A DNA stretch of 9,465 nucleotides from an uncultured Clostridium sp. (GTDB lineage: Bacteria; Bacillota; Clostridia; Clostridiales; Clostridiaceae): positions 1 to 9,465 of the forward strand of contig NZ_CALEVF010000176.1 in NCBI RefSeq assembly GCF_937920395.1. The letters are read 5' to 3'. Below the pieces are notes generated by a model. That model was not told where the DNA came from, did no database searches, and was given only the letters and a program-made list of their open reading frames with translations. How positions within the stretch are numbered: position 1 is the first letter of the stretch; each line of letters begins with the position of its first letter. The translations under genes were made by a program, and so were the position numbers. Shown here one piece after another: positions 1-6,395 of this stretch.

Positions 1-137
1 CAAGCCCAACTAGTTGATCTCATTTTTTCATAGATCACTTTACACTACCTTCTATGTTCTTTAATATTCTCTCGTATTTAAAATAATTAGTACAAAAATA
101 AGTTATATTGGTTGATTTTCCTTATTTACATGTTGAA
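1..137. other. Downstream flank of the transporter operon, no confirmed gene
   Basis: This AT-rich stretch follows the stop of the MalG-type permease. I see no hairpin followed by a T-run on the minus strand, so the operon has no visible terminator here. A minus-strand ATG at 23-21 opens a frame to the window edge (M-R-S-T-S-W-A). It is preceded by AAAGTGATC, which matches the GTGATC end of a Shine-Dalgarno sequence at about 9 nt. It could be the start of a next operon gene, such as a glycosidase, but seven codons cannot establish this. Another ATG at 31-29 stops after two codons. Confidence 0.3.
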
Positions 138-1007
138 TCATTCTTTAACTGATCCCATTGTAAGTCCACCCAAAATGTACTTTGATAGACATGCAAAAAC
201 AATCATTATAGGTACTACTGAAATTGCTATTCCGAGGTATGTCGCTCCAAAATCTCTTGCATATACTCCCCTTAAATTTGCAATTAGTATTGGAAGTGTA
301 AACATATCCTTGTCAAATAAGAGAACCATAGGTACGAGAAAATTGTTCCATGAGCCTACAAAATTAAATATAGAAATTGTTGCTATACAAGGAGTTACAA
401 GCGGTAATATAATTTTATTAAATGTTCTGAATTCACTACAGCCATCAATTCTTGCAGCTTCTATAAGCGTATTTGGTATAGATGAATCCATATACTGCTT
501 AATAAAAAATACAGTACCAGCAGTTGCTATTGATGGAATGATAAGTGGTATAAATGTATTTAATGTTCCTAATATCTTATTTAGTTGAAAGAAACCAATT
601 AATCCCAGCTGTCCCGGTATCATCATAGTTCCAAGTACAAACATAAACAATAAGTTATTTCCTTTGAATTTATACTTTGAAAATCCATAGGCTGTCAATG
701 CAGAAAAATATGCATTTAAGGCTGTACTTGATACAGCTATTATAAGACTATTAAAGAATCCTCCCCAAATATTAGTACTTGCAGACATTCTTATATAATT
801 ATCTATAAGATATTTCCCTGGTATGAGATTAAGCCCTTTAGTTATCTCTCCATTACTGTGCGTTGCGTTTATTATCATCATATAAAATGGAAGAACGCAG
901 ATTACTGCTAAAAGTATTAGGAATATATTTATGGTAATCGTTGACATGCGAAATTTTGAGTTATTAAATCCTAACAGTGTATCTTTATTTATGATTACCT
1001 TTTTCAT
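138..1007 (-). CDS. Carbohydrate ABC transporter permease, MalG/UgpE type (CUT1)
   Basis: This is the second inner-membrane permease of a sugar importer of the CUT1 class, of normal length (289 aa). About six hydrophobic segments are visible, at roughly residues 24-46, 82-105, 118-140, 150-170, 200-220 and 255-278. The EAA loop that docks the ATPase is clear around residues 178-206 (IEAARIDG with EAA at 183-185, then LPLVTP). The C-terminus GGLTMGSVKE is typical of MalG-type subunits. The ATG start is supported by AGGGGGAG at 1020-1013, 5 nt upstream. That ribosome site overlaps the TAG stop of the upstream permease, which lies 11 nt away, so translation of the two is probably coupled. The substrate cannot be read from the permease. 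Operator similarity upstream hints at a beta-glucoside or cello-oligosaccharide. Confidence 0.93.
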   Translation of the reverse strand: MKKVIINKDTLLGFNNSKFRMSTITINIFLILLAVICVLPFYMMIINATHSNGEITKGLNLIPGKYLIDNYIRMSASTNIWGGFFNSLIIAVSSTALNAYFSALTAYGFSKYKFKGNNLLFMFVLGTMMIPGQLGLIGFFQLNKILGTLNTFIPLIIPSIATAGTVFFIKQYMDSSIPNTLIEAARIDGCSEFRTFNKIILPLVTPCIATISIFNFVGSWNNFLVPMVLLFDKDMFTLPILIANLRGVYARDFGATYLGIAISVVPIMIVFACLSKYILGGLTMGSVKE

Positions 1008-1018
1008 TATAACTCCCC

Positions 1019-1915
1019 CTACTCATATACTGACTTTCTATTTATAAACTTATAAGAAAGCAGTGAAACTAATAAAATTATTACAAACAATCCGTAAGCA
1101 ACGGTTGCACCATAACCATAGTTATTGCTTTTAAACGCCATATTATAAAGATACATTACTATAGTCAAAATTGATTTGTCAGGGCTACCTAAACCATCTG
1201 TAAGAGTCATAGGTACATCAAATATCTGCATTCCTCCAATCAATGAGGTTATTACAGTGTAAAGTATCGTTGGTCTTAAAAGAGGAAGCGTTATTCGCCA
1301 AAACATCTGATTTTTACTTGCTCCATCTACCTTTGCAGCTTCATAGATGTCATCCGATATAGCTTTCATGCCTGCTGAAAATATTATCATACTATAGCCA
1401 AACCACATCCACCACTGAATTAAAGATGTTGCCCCTCTTGCAAAGAAAGGACTGTTAAGCCAATTAATTGGTTGGTTCAATAAACCCATAGAAATTAGAA
1501 GCTGATTTAAAGTTCCGTTGTTCCAATCCAATAATACGCTGAACAGAACGCCGATAGATGCAGCAGTAACAATGTTTGGAAGATAAAAAATGGCCTTAAA
1601 AAACCCTGATCCTTTACGTTTACTGTCATTTAGTATTACAGCTAAGAATACTGCAAATATAATTTGTGGAATAAAATTTGTAATCCATATAATCAAAGTG
1701 TTTCCCATAGCCTGATAAAATACAGTATCCTGGATAAGATATTTATAATTTTTAATTCCTACAAACTTCATTTCCGACATACCATCCCACTTTACAAAAC
1801 TTAAGCAGAATGAATATATTATCGGATACATTTGAAAAACAAGGAATGTTATAAAAAACGGCGCAATGAACAGATAGCCGTAATTGTCCTTTTTAATCTT
1901 TAAACTCTTCATCAT
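1019..1915 (-). CDS. Carbohydrate ABC transporter permease, MalF/UgpA type (CUT1)
   Basis: This is the first inner-membrane permease of the sugar importer, about 298 aa, of normal length. A short basic N-terminus precedes a first membrane segment (YLFIAPFFITFLVFQMYPII). Several more hydrophobic segments follow, with a large loop after TM1. The EAA motif IYEAAKVDGASKNQMFWRITLP lies about 100 residues from the C-terminus and marks the ATPase-docking loop. An in-frame ATG at 1921 touches the ribosome site directly (AAAAGGAG at 1929-1922), which is too close. The ATG at 1915 has a 6-nt gap and is chosen. The ATG at 1912 (9-nt gap) is equally possible. The gene follows the binding-protein gene after about 85 nt that contain a strong hairpin, and it is followed 11 nt later by its partner permease. 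No ATPase gene is visible, so a shared ATPase encoded elsewhere is inferred. Confidence 0.92.
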   Translation of the reverse strand: MMKSLKIKKDNYGYLFIAPFFITFLVFQMYPIIYSFCLSFVKWDGMSEMKFVGIKNYKYLIQDTVFYQAMGNTLIIWITNFIPQIIFAVFLAVILNDSKRKGSGFFKAIFYLPNIVTAASIGVLFSVLLDWNNGTLNQLLISMGLLNQPINWLNSPFFARGATSLIQWWMWFGYSMIIFSAGMKAISDDIYEAAKVDGASKNQMFWRITLPLLRPTILYTVITSLIGGMQIFDVPMTLTDGLGSPDKSILTIVMYLYNMAFKSNNYGYGATVAYGLFVIILLVSLLSYKFINRKSVYE

Positions 1916-1930
1916 AATCATCTCCTTTTA

Positions 1931-1958
1931 TTTAAGGGGCAGTTAATTGCCCCTTAAA
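1931..1958 (-). promoter_or_regulatory. Intercistronic stem-loop between binding-protein and permease genes
   Basis: A perfect 11-bp inverted repeat, TTTAAGGGGCA at 1931-1941 and TGCCCCTTAAA at 1948-1958, has a 6-nt loop. It lies between the stop of the solute-binding protein and the ribosome site of the first permease. On the minus-strand transcript it is followed by AUAAAAGGAG, not a U-run, so it does not look like a factor-independent terminator. Hairpins in this position in sugar ABC operons usually protect the upstream binding-protein mRNA or allow limited read-through, giving more binding protein than permease. That role is inferred here. Confidence 0.75.
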
Positions 1959-2006
1959 CGATATTTGATAACACACTATCGTATATATTTGTAACTATTT
2001 AGTTTT

Positions 2007-3326
2007 TTATTTTACTTCTATGTCCTGATATGCATTCTTTACATCTTTCTTGAACTGAGCAATTGCTCCATCTTTAGACTTCTTACCATCAACATATGAT
2101 CCTACTGCATTTAAGAACATCCCATTTATATCATCATCATACTTTGTAATAACTTTAGCATTTATCTTTGTTGCTTCTTCTTGGAAAAATTTATACGTAT
2201 TCTGTCCACCGGCAAACTTATCAGAGTAATTATTAGCTATTTCTTTCATAATAGGAATATTACTTGTAAAGTCACCTTTATCTGCTACATAATTTTTTAC
2301 GTAAGCTTTATTTGCAACTACATATTTAAGGAACTGCCATGCAAGTTCTTTATTAGTGCTCTTTGAGGATAAACCCATCCAAGTTCCACCCTGGAAATAT
2401 GATGCAGGTCCTTTTGATATAGCCCAATCGCCTTCTGTTTTAGGTGCGGATGGTTTAATAACATATTGAAGTCCCCAGGTTGGTAATACGTAACCAAATA
2501 CTGAACCATTGTCAGAGGCACTAAACCATGCCGGCTGCCATGCTATAAGTTTTGCATCAAGCTTTTCAGTTCTTGCCTGTTTCGCTGTATCAAAGAAATC
2601 CAAACATAATTGGTCAATTTGTAACTTATCATTTTCTACCCATGGAAGTTTTCTATTTGCATATACATACCAGTATAAATCTTGATAGTTAGGAAGCAAA
2701 CTAACCTTACCGCCACTTTGAACATATATTTTTTTACCCATATCAAGTAATCCATCCATTGTACTCATCATCTTAGATATCTTATCAGGATCATCTGTAC
2801 CAAAATACTGTTTAGCAAGACTTCTTCTATACCAGAACCCGCCTGGAGTTGCCTGCCAAGACAAAGCTCTCAGATTTTTATTAGCATCTCTTCCAAGGTC
2901 AGCTACATATTGCATCTGATTTTTTGCTATATCTTCAGCATTATAAGGAGCTACGGAAAGATTATCCCAAAAGTCTGTATCAACCCACTGTTTAACATTT
3001 TTAAGTTCCCCAACAAAAAGGTCAGGAACTCCAGTCCCCGCCTGAAGAACTGTTTTTAATTTAGTTTGATAATCTTGGCCTACCTGAGTAAATTTAACCG
3101 TTACATTCGGATATACCTTTTTAAACTGCTCAATCATATACTTCGGGTCGTCAGTCCACGACCATAATGTAATGGTACCCTTATATTCCTTTGGATTTTT
3201 ATCAACGAACCGTTTGGTGGTACTTGTAGACTTTGTGATTGATCCTTTGGAGCATCCAGCAAATAACATAGATGTCATAGTAGCTACTAATGATACTAAT
3301 AGAATTCTTTTGAAAAATTTCTTCAT
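2007..3326 (-). CDS. Sugar ABC transporter substrate-binding lipoprotein (SBP family 1)
   Basis: This is the extracellular receptor of the importer (439 aa, normal for CUT1 binding proteins). The N-terminus is a lipoprotein signal: basic MKKFFKR, a hydrophobic stretch, then the lipobox LFAGC with the lipidated Cys at residue 25. The mature part starts with a Ser/Thr/Lys-rich linker. It then shows the family-1 solute-binding fold: a first strand GTITLWSW near residues 50-57, QFKKVYPNVTVKF near 68-80, TGVPDLFVG near 98-106, and the late GGTWMGLSSKSTNKELAWQF segment that ends in the hinge helix. Many Trp and Tyr residues fit sugar stacking. The ATG has AAGGGGG at 3340-3334 with a 7-nt gap. The gene heads the transport genes behind a LacI-type operator, and a stem-loop follows its stop. 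The substrate is unknown. A beta-linked oligosaccharide is inferred only from the operator. Confidence 0.93.
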   Translation of the reverse strand: MKKFFKRILLVSLVATMTSMLFAGCSKGSITKSTSTTKRFVDKNPKEYKGTITLWSWTDDPKYMIEQFKKVYPNVTVKFTQVGQDYQTKLKTVLQAGTGVPDLFVGELKNVKQWVDTDFWDNLSVAPYNAEDIAKNQMQYVADLGRDANKNLRALSWQATPGGFWYRRSLAKQYFGTDDPDKISKMMSTMDGLLDMGKKIYVQSGGKVSLLPNYQDLYWYVYANRKLPWVENDKLQIDQLCLDFFDTAKQARTEKLDAKLIAWQPAWFSASDNGSVFGYVLPTWGLQYVIKPSAPKTEGDWAISKGPASYFQGGTWMGLSSKSTNKELAWQFLKYVVANKAYVKNYVADKGDFTSNIPIMKEIANNYSDKFAGGQNTYKFFQEEATKINAKVITKYDDDINGMFLNAVGSYVDGKKSKDGAIAQFKKDVKNAYQDIEVK

Positions 3327-3400
3327 TTTATAACCCCCTTGTATAATCTAATTATAAGTTTGATAAGAAATACTATACGTCATATGCTAAATACTAGAAT

Positions 3401-3423
3401 TTACATAGGACTTCACCTCCTTA
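3401..3423 (-). promoter_or_regulatory. Strong ribosome site followed by ATG-TAA (start-stop) in the binding-protein leader
   Basis: In the leader of the binding-protein gene, AAGGAGGTGA (3423-3414) is an almost ideal Shine-Dalgarno sequence. It is followed at a normal distance by ATG (3406-3404) and immediately by the stop TAA (3403-3401). The real start codon lies about 80 nt further on and has its own ribosome site. AGGA and TCCT within this element could also pair into a small hairpin that hides the ribosome site. It may be a minimal ORF that loads or stalls ribosomes, or a relic of a lost leader peptide. The function is inferred. Confidence 0.45.
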
Positions 3424-3431
3424 TTTGGTTG

Positions 3432-3445
3432 TGGGAGCGTTCCCA
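3432..3445. promoter_or_regulatory. LacI-family operator, CelR-like 14-bp palindrome
   Basis: The sequence TGGGAGCGTTCCCA is an inverted repeat (TGGGA and TCCCA arms around GCGT) with the central CG typical of LacI-family operators. It differs at one position from TGGGAGCGCTCCCA, the CelR operator described in Thermobifida fusca. It lies about 105 bp upstream of the binding-protein ATG and just downstream of the repressor stop codon, which is the expected place for local control. It is extended on one side by the palindrome CCAAATTTGG (3443-3452). I could not assign convincing -35/-10 boxes for this operon. The regulator encoded just upstream is the obvious candidate ligand. Confidence 0.7.
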
Positions 3446-3472
3446 AATTTGGCAAAAATATAATTTAATAAT

Positions 3473-4477
3473 CTAAATTATATTTTTTGTTGATTCCCTT
3501 TCTACGAGTACAGGCATAAACACTTTATTCTCCATGATCACACCATTTTCAATATTTTGAATTAGTGCCATTGCAGTATATTCAGCCATTTCCATGACAG
3601 GCTGTCTTATTGTAGTTATATTAATTGATGACATAAAAAATGATGAGTTGCTATTACTTATATCATCAAATCCTACCACAGATATATCGTCTGGAATCTT
3701 ATACCCAAGTTCGTTAGCCTTTTTAATAAATCCAAAAGCCATCATATCATTTGCACAAAATACTGCCGTAATGTCTTTTTTTATTATTTCATCAGCCTTT
3801 TCATATGCTAATTTAAAGTCAAAATGTCCATCTACCACAAGCTTTTCATCAAATTTAATATTGTAATCAGTAAGTGCTTGCATATATCCCTTCAATCGTT
3901 CTCTTGATTCAAAATAATCAATGCCTTTAATATGGGCTATTTTTTGATGACCTTGTTGTATTAAGTGTCTTGTAGCAATATACGCTCCAGTATAATTATC
4001 TATATTAATCTCAAGTATTCCAGGAATTTTAGCATCATTTTCAAATAGAACAACAGGAAAATTAACATCAAGAAATTTTAAAAGCTCAGCCCTTAGGACC
4101 GAATCGTATCCCAGAAATACAATGCCATCAACCTTACCAAAGAGCATATTAAAATAATGTACATTTGAGTTTGTATCTTTCTGATTAACACAGAATATTG
4201 TTCCATATCCCATTTTATCTGCTGTTTTATATATACCTTCAGCAACGTTCGAAAAGAATGGGTCATTCAACATATATCCTGAGATAACTGCAATAGTATT
4301 ATTTTTCTTTAGAGCAAGACTTCTTGCTGCAGAATTAGGATTATAATTAAGTTTCTTTATAATATTTAGAACCTTTTGTCTAGTCTCTTCGCTAACGGAC
4401 ACACTGTCATTTAGCACTCTTGATACTGTACTTCTAGATACTCCTGCTGATTTTGCTACATCGTATATATTTGTCAA
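3473..4477 (-). CDS. LacI/GalR-family transcriptional repressor of the sugar transporter
   Basis: This is a DNA-binding sugar sensor of normal LacI-family length (334 aa). Residues 4-23 form the helix-turn-helix (IYDVAKSAGVSRSTVSRVLN). The hinge helix region follows (YNPNSAARSLALKK, about 45-58), then a periplasmic-binding-protein-like effector domain from about residue 60 to the end. Family landmarks are FCANDMMAFG near 240-249 and IPDDISVVGFDDI near 261-273. The start is TTG: GGAG at 4488-4485 lies 7 nt upstream, and no in-frame ATG fits better. The gene reads toward the transporter genes and ends about 27 bp before the palindromic operator, so it most likely represses them until a sugar binds. 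Its own promoter carries a cre-like site, which also resembles the downstream operator at 10 of 14 positions. Carbon catabolite control or autoregulation are therefore both possible. The inducer is unknown. Confidence 0.92.
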   Translation of the reverse strand: MTNIYDVAKSAGVSRSTVSRVLNDSVSVSEETRQKVLNIIKKLNYNPNSAARSLALKKNNTIAVISGYMLNDPFFSNVAEGIYKTADKMGYGTIFCVNQKDTNSNVHYFNMLFGKVDGIVFLGYDSVLRAELLKFLDVNFPVVLFENDAKIPGILEINIDNYTGAYIATRHLIQQGHQKIAHIKGIDYFESRERLKGYMQALTDYNIKFDEKLVVDGHFDFKLAYEKADEIIKKDITAVFCANDMMAFGFIKKANELGYKIPDDISVVGFDDISNSNSSFFMSSINITTIRQPVMEMAEYTAMALIQNIENGVIMENKVFMPVLVERESTKNII

Positions 4478-4510
4478 GTTATCACTCCATCTAAATCGTT
4501 TTCTTTTATT

Positions 4511-4539
4511 ATAATATCATATTATGAGAGCGGTTTCAA
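4511..4539 (-). promoter_or_regulatory. Sigma-A-type promoter of the LacI-family gene
   Basis: On the minus strand, TTGAAA (4539-4534) is separated by exactly 17 bp from TATTAT (4516-4511). Each hexamer has one mismatch to the vegetative consensus. The start of transcription would fall near 4504, leaving a short leader before the ribosome site at 4488. A TATAAT also occurs 3 nt further downstream but at a poor spacing of 20 bp. The -35 box lies within the cre-like site. Confidence 0.6.
4525..4538 (-). promoter_or_regulatory. cre-like catabolite-control site over the repressor promoter
   Basis: Read on the minus strand, TGAAACCGCTCTCA fits the CcpA cre consensus TGWAANCGNTNWCA at every defined position. 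It overlaps the -35 hexamer of the repressor promoter, so binding would block transcription. It also matches the operator before the binding-protein gene at 10 of 14 positions, so the local LacI-family protein might bind it as an autoregulatory site. Which protein binds cannot be settled from the sequence. Confidence 0.6.
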
Positions 4540-4664
4540 TGGTAAATTAAAAAAATTTAAAAATCCTACGTAATGTACCTTTGTTCTCCACTAATAAAGT
4601 ATTTTATCTAATTACTTATTGATGTATTAAATACCAACACTTATTAATTATCATACAATATTAT
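4540..4664. other. AT-rich spacer upstream of the repressor gene
   Basis: This stretch is composed largely of A/T runs between the repressor promoter and the decayed mobile-element region. I see no open reading frame of note, no convincing terminator and no clear IS end. It marks the border between the transporter locus and the accessory DNA. Confidence 0.5.
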
Positions 4665-4763
4665 TTAATCCTCTTTTGTTTCACCACCATATTTATCTAT
4701 AAATCTTGGATATAGAAAATCTTCTGTTTCAACAATTAGGAATATGCAACGATTCGTGCAAGA
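4665..4763 (-). pseudogene. Possible C-terminal gene scrap next to the IS remnant
   Basis: A minus-strand frame ends with a hydrophilic, protein-like tail (ETEDFLYPRFIDKYGGETKED, then TAA). The open frame extends back to an ATG at 4847, but that upstream part overlaps the last codons of the transposase remnant in another frame and a 16-bp inverted repeat, so it is unlikely to be a true gene start. No separate ribosome site is apparent. The tail could be the surviving 3' end of a gene cut by the insertion, or chance. I do not recognise the family. Confidence 0.2.
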
Positions 4764-4814
4764 AACAGCCACAAGATAGTATTTCCCATTATGGAATTCT
4801 ATCTTGTGGCTGTT
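4764..4814 (-). repeat. 16-bp perfect inverted repeat beyond the transposase stop
   Basis: AACAGCCACAAGATAG (4764-4779) is exactly complementary to 4799-4814, around a 19-nt spacer that can pair a little further (TTCC with GGAA). It begins about 20 bp beyond the stop codon of the transposase pseudogene, on the strand where it would fold in the transposase transcript. TTTCTTGC follows it. It may be the element's own terminator or a sub-terminal hairpin of the IS. The T-run is weak, so the terminator role is uncertain. The arms are intact although the neighbouring transposase is badly decayed. Confidence 0.65.
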
Positions 4815-4834
4815 ATGCTTTTTACTATTATCAC

Positions 4835-5892
4835 TCAACTTTCGCACGACAAAAACACTAGCCTTTCCTTTAAAAACTTAGGTAAGGACTCTAAAAAGTA
4901 GGTCAAAAATGAACTTATTTGCTCTTTTGCCAAAGAAAGATTTTCGTGTAATGCGGTTTAAATAATTCCAAAATAATTTAAATAGCTTCTAAAAACTGTA
5001 TATCTTGAAGTTCATCACAACAATTTAAAAACAAACCACCTATAGTACGAGAATCTTCATTATTACGGCTGTGTGTTGATAGCATAATATATCGTGTAAA
5101 TACAATAATAGTGTGTGCAACTATTGAATCATAAGAACGTCCTTGAAATTCTTTGCAAGATTCAAGAATGACTTAGTCATTTTAAAGAAAACTTCAATAT
5201 ATCAACATTTTCTATAAATCCTTATGATTTCTTCATCACTCAATGTAATGTCTGTTGATATTAATACTAGCCAGTTTTTTAATATATTATTGTTTTTACC
5301 AAATACTATTTTAGCGGCGTAGCCTTCGAGTCTATGCCAATTTTAACAATTACAGATGCTTTAATTTTAGCTTTACCACGTTTTTTCTTAAGCGTAGCAT
5401 ATAAAGATTTTAAATTTAACTTTTTATCATTATTGCCATAAAAACCCTTTGACATAGGTTTAACCATAGCTATTGTATGCAATTTAAGTTCTAAAATTCT
5501 TATTAGAGTTTTGGGATAAGTGAACCAACTATGGAATAAAACATAGGTTCCAGGTATGGCATAAGGTGCCGCTTGCTTTATTAGGTCAATCATTACATCT
5601 GGTGATTTTTTATAGCCTCTGCGTTTATTTTATAACTATTGGTTCTTTTGTCTGTATTTGGGTTAATTGGACATACACAATTTTTTTCTTTTTCTGAACC
5701 TAATAAAGTAAACGCTAAAGGTAAAAAAGTATTTCCGTCAGACCATCCTAAAGTAAGAATTTGAAGCCTTTCTTGAATTTACAATCCACATGATCAAAAA
5801 CGTTTGCTAATAGTTCAACAGATTTACATCTTGTTCTGCTATAGAATGAATCATCAACAATTAACACATTTACTCTATACTTGCCAAATTGG
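4835..5892 (-). pseudogene. IS4-family transposase, 5'-truncated and frameshifted remnant
   Basis: Fragments of one DDE transposase can be followed through several frames on the minus strand. In order they are: VNVLIVDDSFYSR (first catalytic Asp, near 5855), a frameshift near 5760, LGWSDGNTFLPLAFTLLGSE, a frameshift in an A-run near 5607, an intact 95-codon piece (5593-5306) with YVLFHSWFTYPKT and KKLNLKSLYATLKKKRGKAK, a frameshift near 5325, WLVLISTD, and IYRKC-stop-YIEVFFK. Then come further shifts near 5150 and 4978, and finally ESLPKFLKERLVF ending at TGA 4837-4835. The IS4 signature Y-2-R-3-E-6-K is recognisable, but its Arg is now Cys and a TGA (5204-5202) interrupts it. The second catalytic Asp, usually in LFDSWF, is His. 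The N-terminal third is missing: a stop precedes the first homologous codons. The gene cannot make a working enzyme. No terminal inverted repeats or target duplication could be identified. Confidence 0.85.
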
Positions 5893-6014
5893 AAAGATAC
5901 TCAAATATACCAAGACATGCATGGAGATATAATAAGCAAATACATGAAGATATCTATGAATTAAACAAGAAACCACTGATAATTGATGATATGGCTTCAC
6001 AATTGAAAATATAA
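5893..6014. other. Short stretch open on both strands, possible gene remnant
   Basis: Immediately beyond the truncated 5' end of the transposase, a plus-strand frame without a start codon reads as a soluble-looking peptide (SNIPRHAWRYNKQIHEDIYE, then a tail ending MASQLKI and TAA near 6012). Its codons are ordinary clostridial ones. The opposite strand is also open, for about 70 codons from roughly 6093 to 5880, but is hydrophobic and less protein-like. Neither matches a family I recognise and neither has a ribosome site. It could be a fragment of the gene the IS landed in, or chance. Confidence 0.2.
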
Positions 6015-6341
6015 GCCTTGTAAATATACCAAACTCACCACTACCATCTATTCTTCCAGATTCAATAATCTCATTACTAAATATTATATATTTTTAATCT
6101 ATAAACTTAATCTACATTACTTTTCATAATAAATCTACTATATGTAACTTATACTAAACACAATATATTACAGTATTTCTATATTTATAATTTCAATTTG
6201 GACATACCACGTTAAGTAATTGTTTATAATTTCTAAACTTTAAAAGACATAATCTTTACAAACCTATCGAACCCAATAACGTTATATTAAAATAAATGAC
6301 ATTCAAGTATATAAAGCATTGTTAGAATGTTATTACACTCA
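6015..6341. other. AT-rich gene-free stretch
   Basis: About 330 bp of very AT-rich DNA with stops in all frames at short intervals. I see no RNA gene, no direct repeats of useful length and no promoter that faces a gene. A short palindrome ATAACGTTAT occurs near 6278. It separates the decayed IS from the terminator of the DUF3231-like gene. Confidence 0.5.
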
Positions 6342-6391
6342 AAAAAAGTATATATTAATCGTATTGCAATACGCGTAATATATACTTTTTT
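6342..6391 (-). terminator. Strong palindromic terminator of the DUF3231-like gene
   Basis: AAAAAAGTATATATTA (6342-6357) and TAATATATACTTTTTT (6376-6391) are exact complements. Nested at the same centre is a perfect 14-bp palindrome, CGTATTGCAATACG (6360-6373), separated from the outer stem by a 2x2 mismatch. On the minus transcript the hairpin starts about 5 nt past the gene's stop codon and ends in a run of seven U (6347-6341), as in factor-independent terminators. The A/T outer stem gives a T-run on the other strand as well, so it could act both ways, though no plus-strand gene ends here. Confidence 0.75.
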
Positions 6392-6395
6392 AATT

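Noticed and set aside
112..588. Plus-strand open frame of 158 codons
   Set aside because: It lies opposite the MalG-type permease, whose EAA motif and membrane segments are unmistakable; the plus frame has no ribosome site or family motif.
2181..2521. Short open frames on both strands inside the binding-protein gene
   Set aside because: They are out-of-frame shadows of a well-supported lipoprotein gene and have no ribosome sites.
3446..3480. Vegetative promoter (TATATT or TTGCCA boxes) for the binding-protein gene
   Set aside because: No pair of hexamers with acceptable spacing could be found; TTGCCA has nothing like a -10 box 17 bp downstream.
3594..3866. Plus-strand open frame of 90 codons
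   Set aside because: It is antisense to the LacI-family effector domain and has no start signal or recognisable motif.
4665..4847. Complete 60-codon minus-strand gene
   Set aside because: Its first half overlaps the end of the transposase remnant in another frame and runs through a 16-bp inverted repeat, with no ribosome site at the ATG. Only the C-terminal tail is kept as a possible scrap.
5306..5593. Stand-alone 95-residue protein
   Set aside because: It is one in-frame piece of the transposase pseudogene; homologous sequence continues in other frames on both sides.
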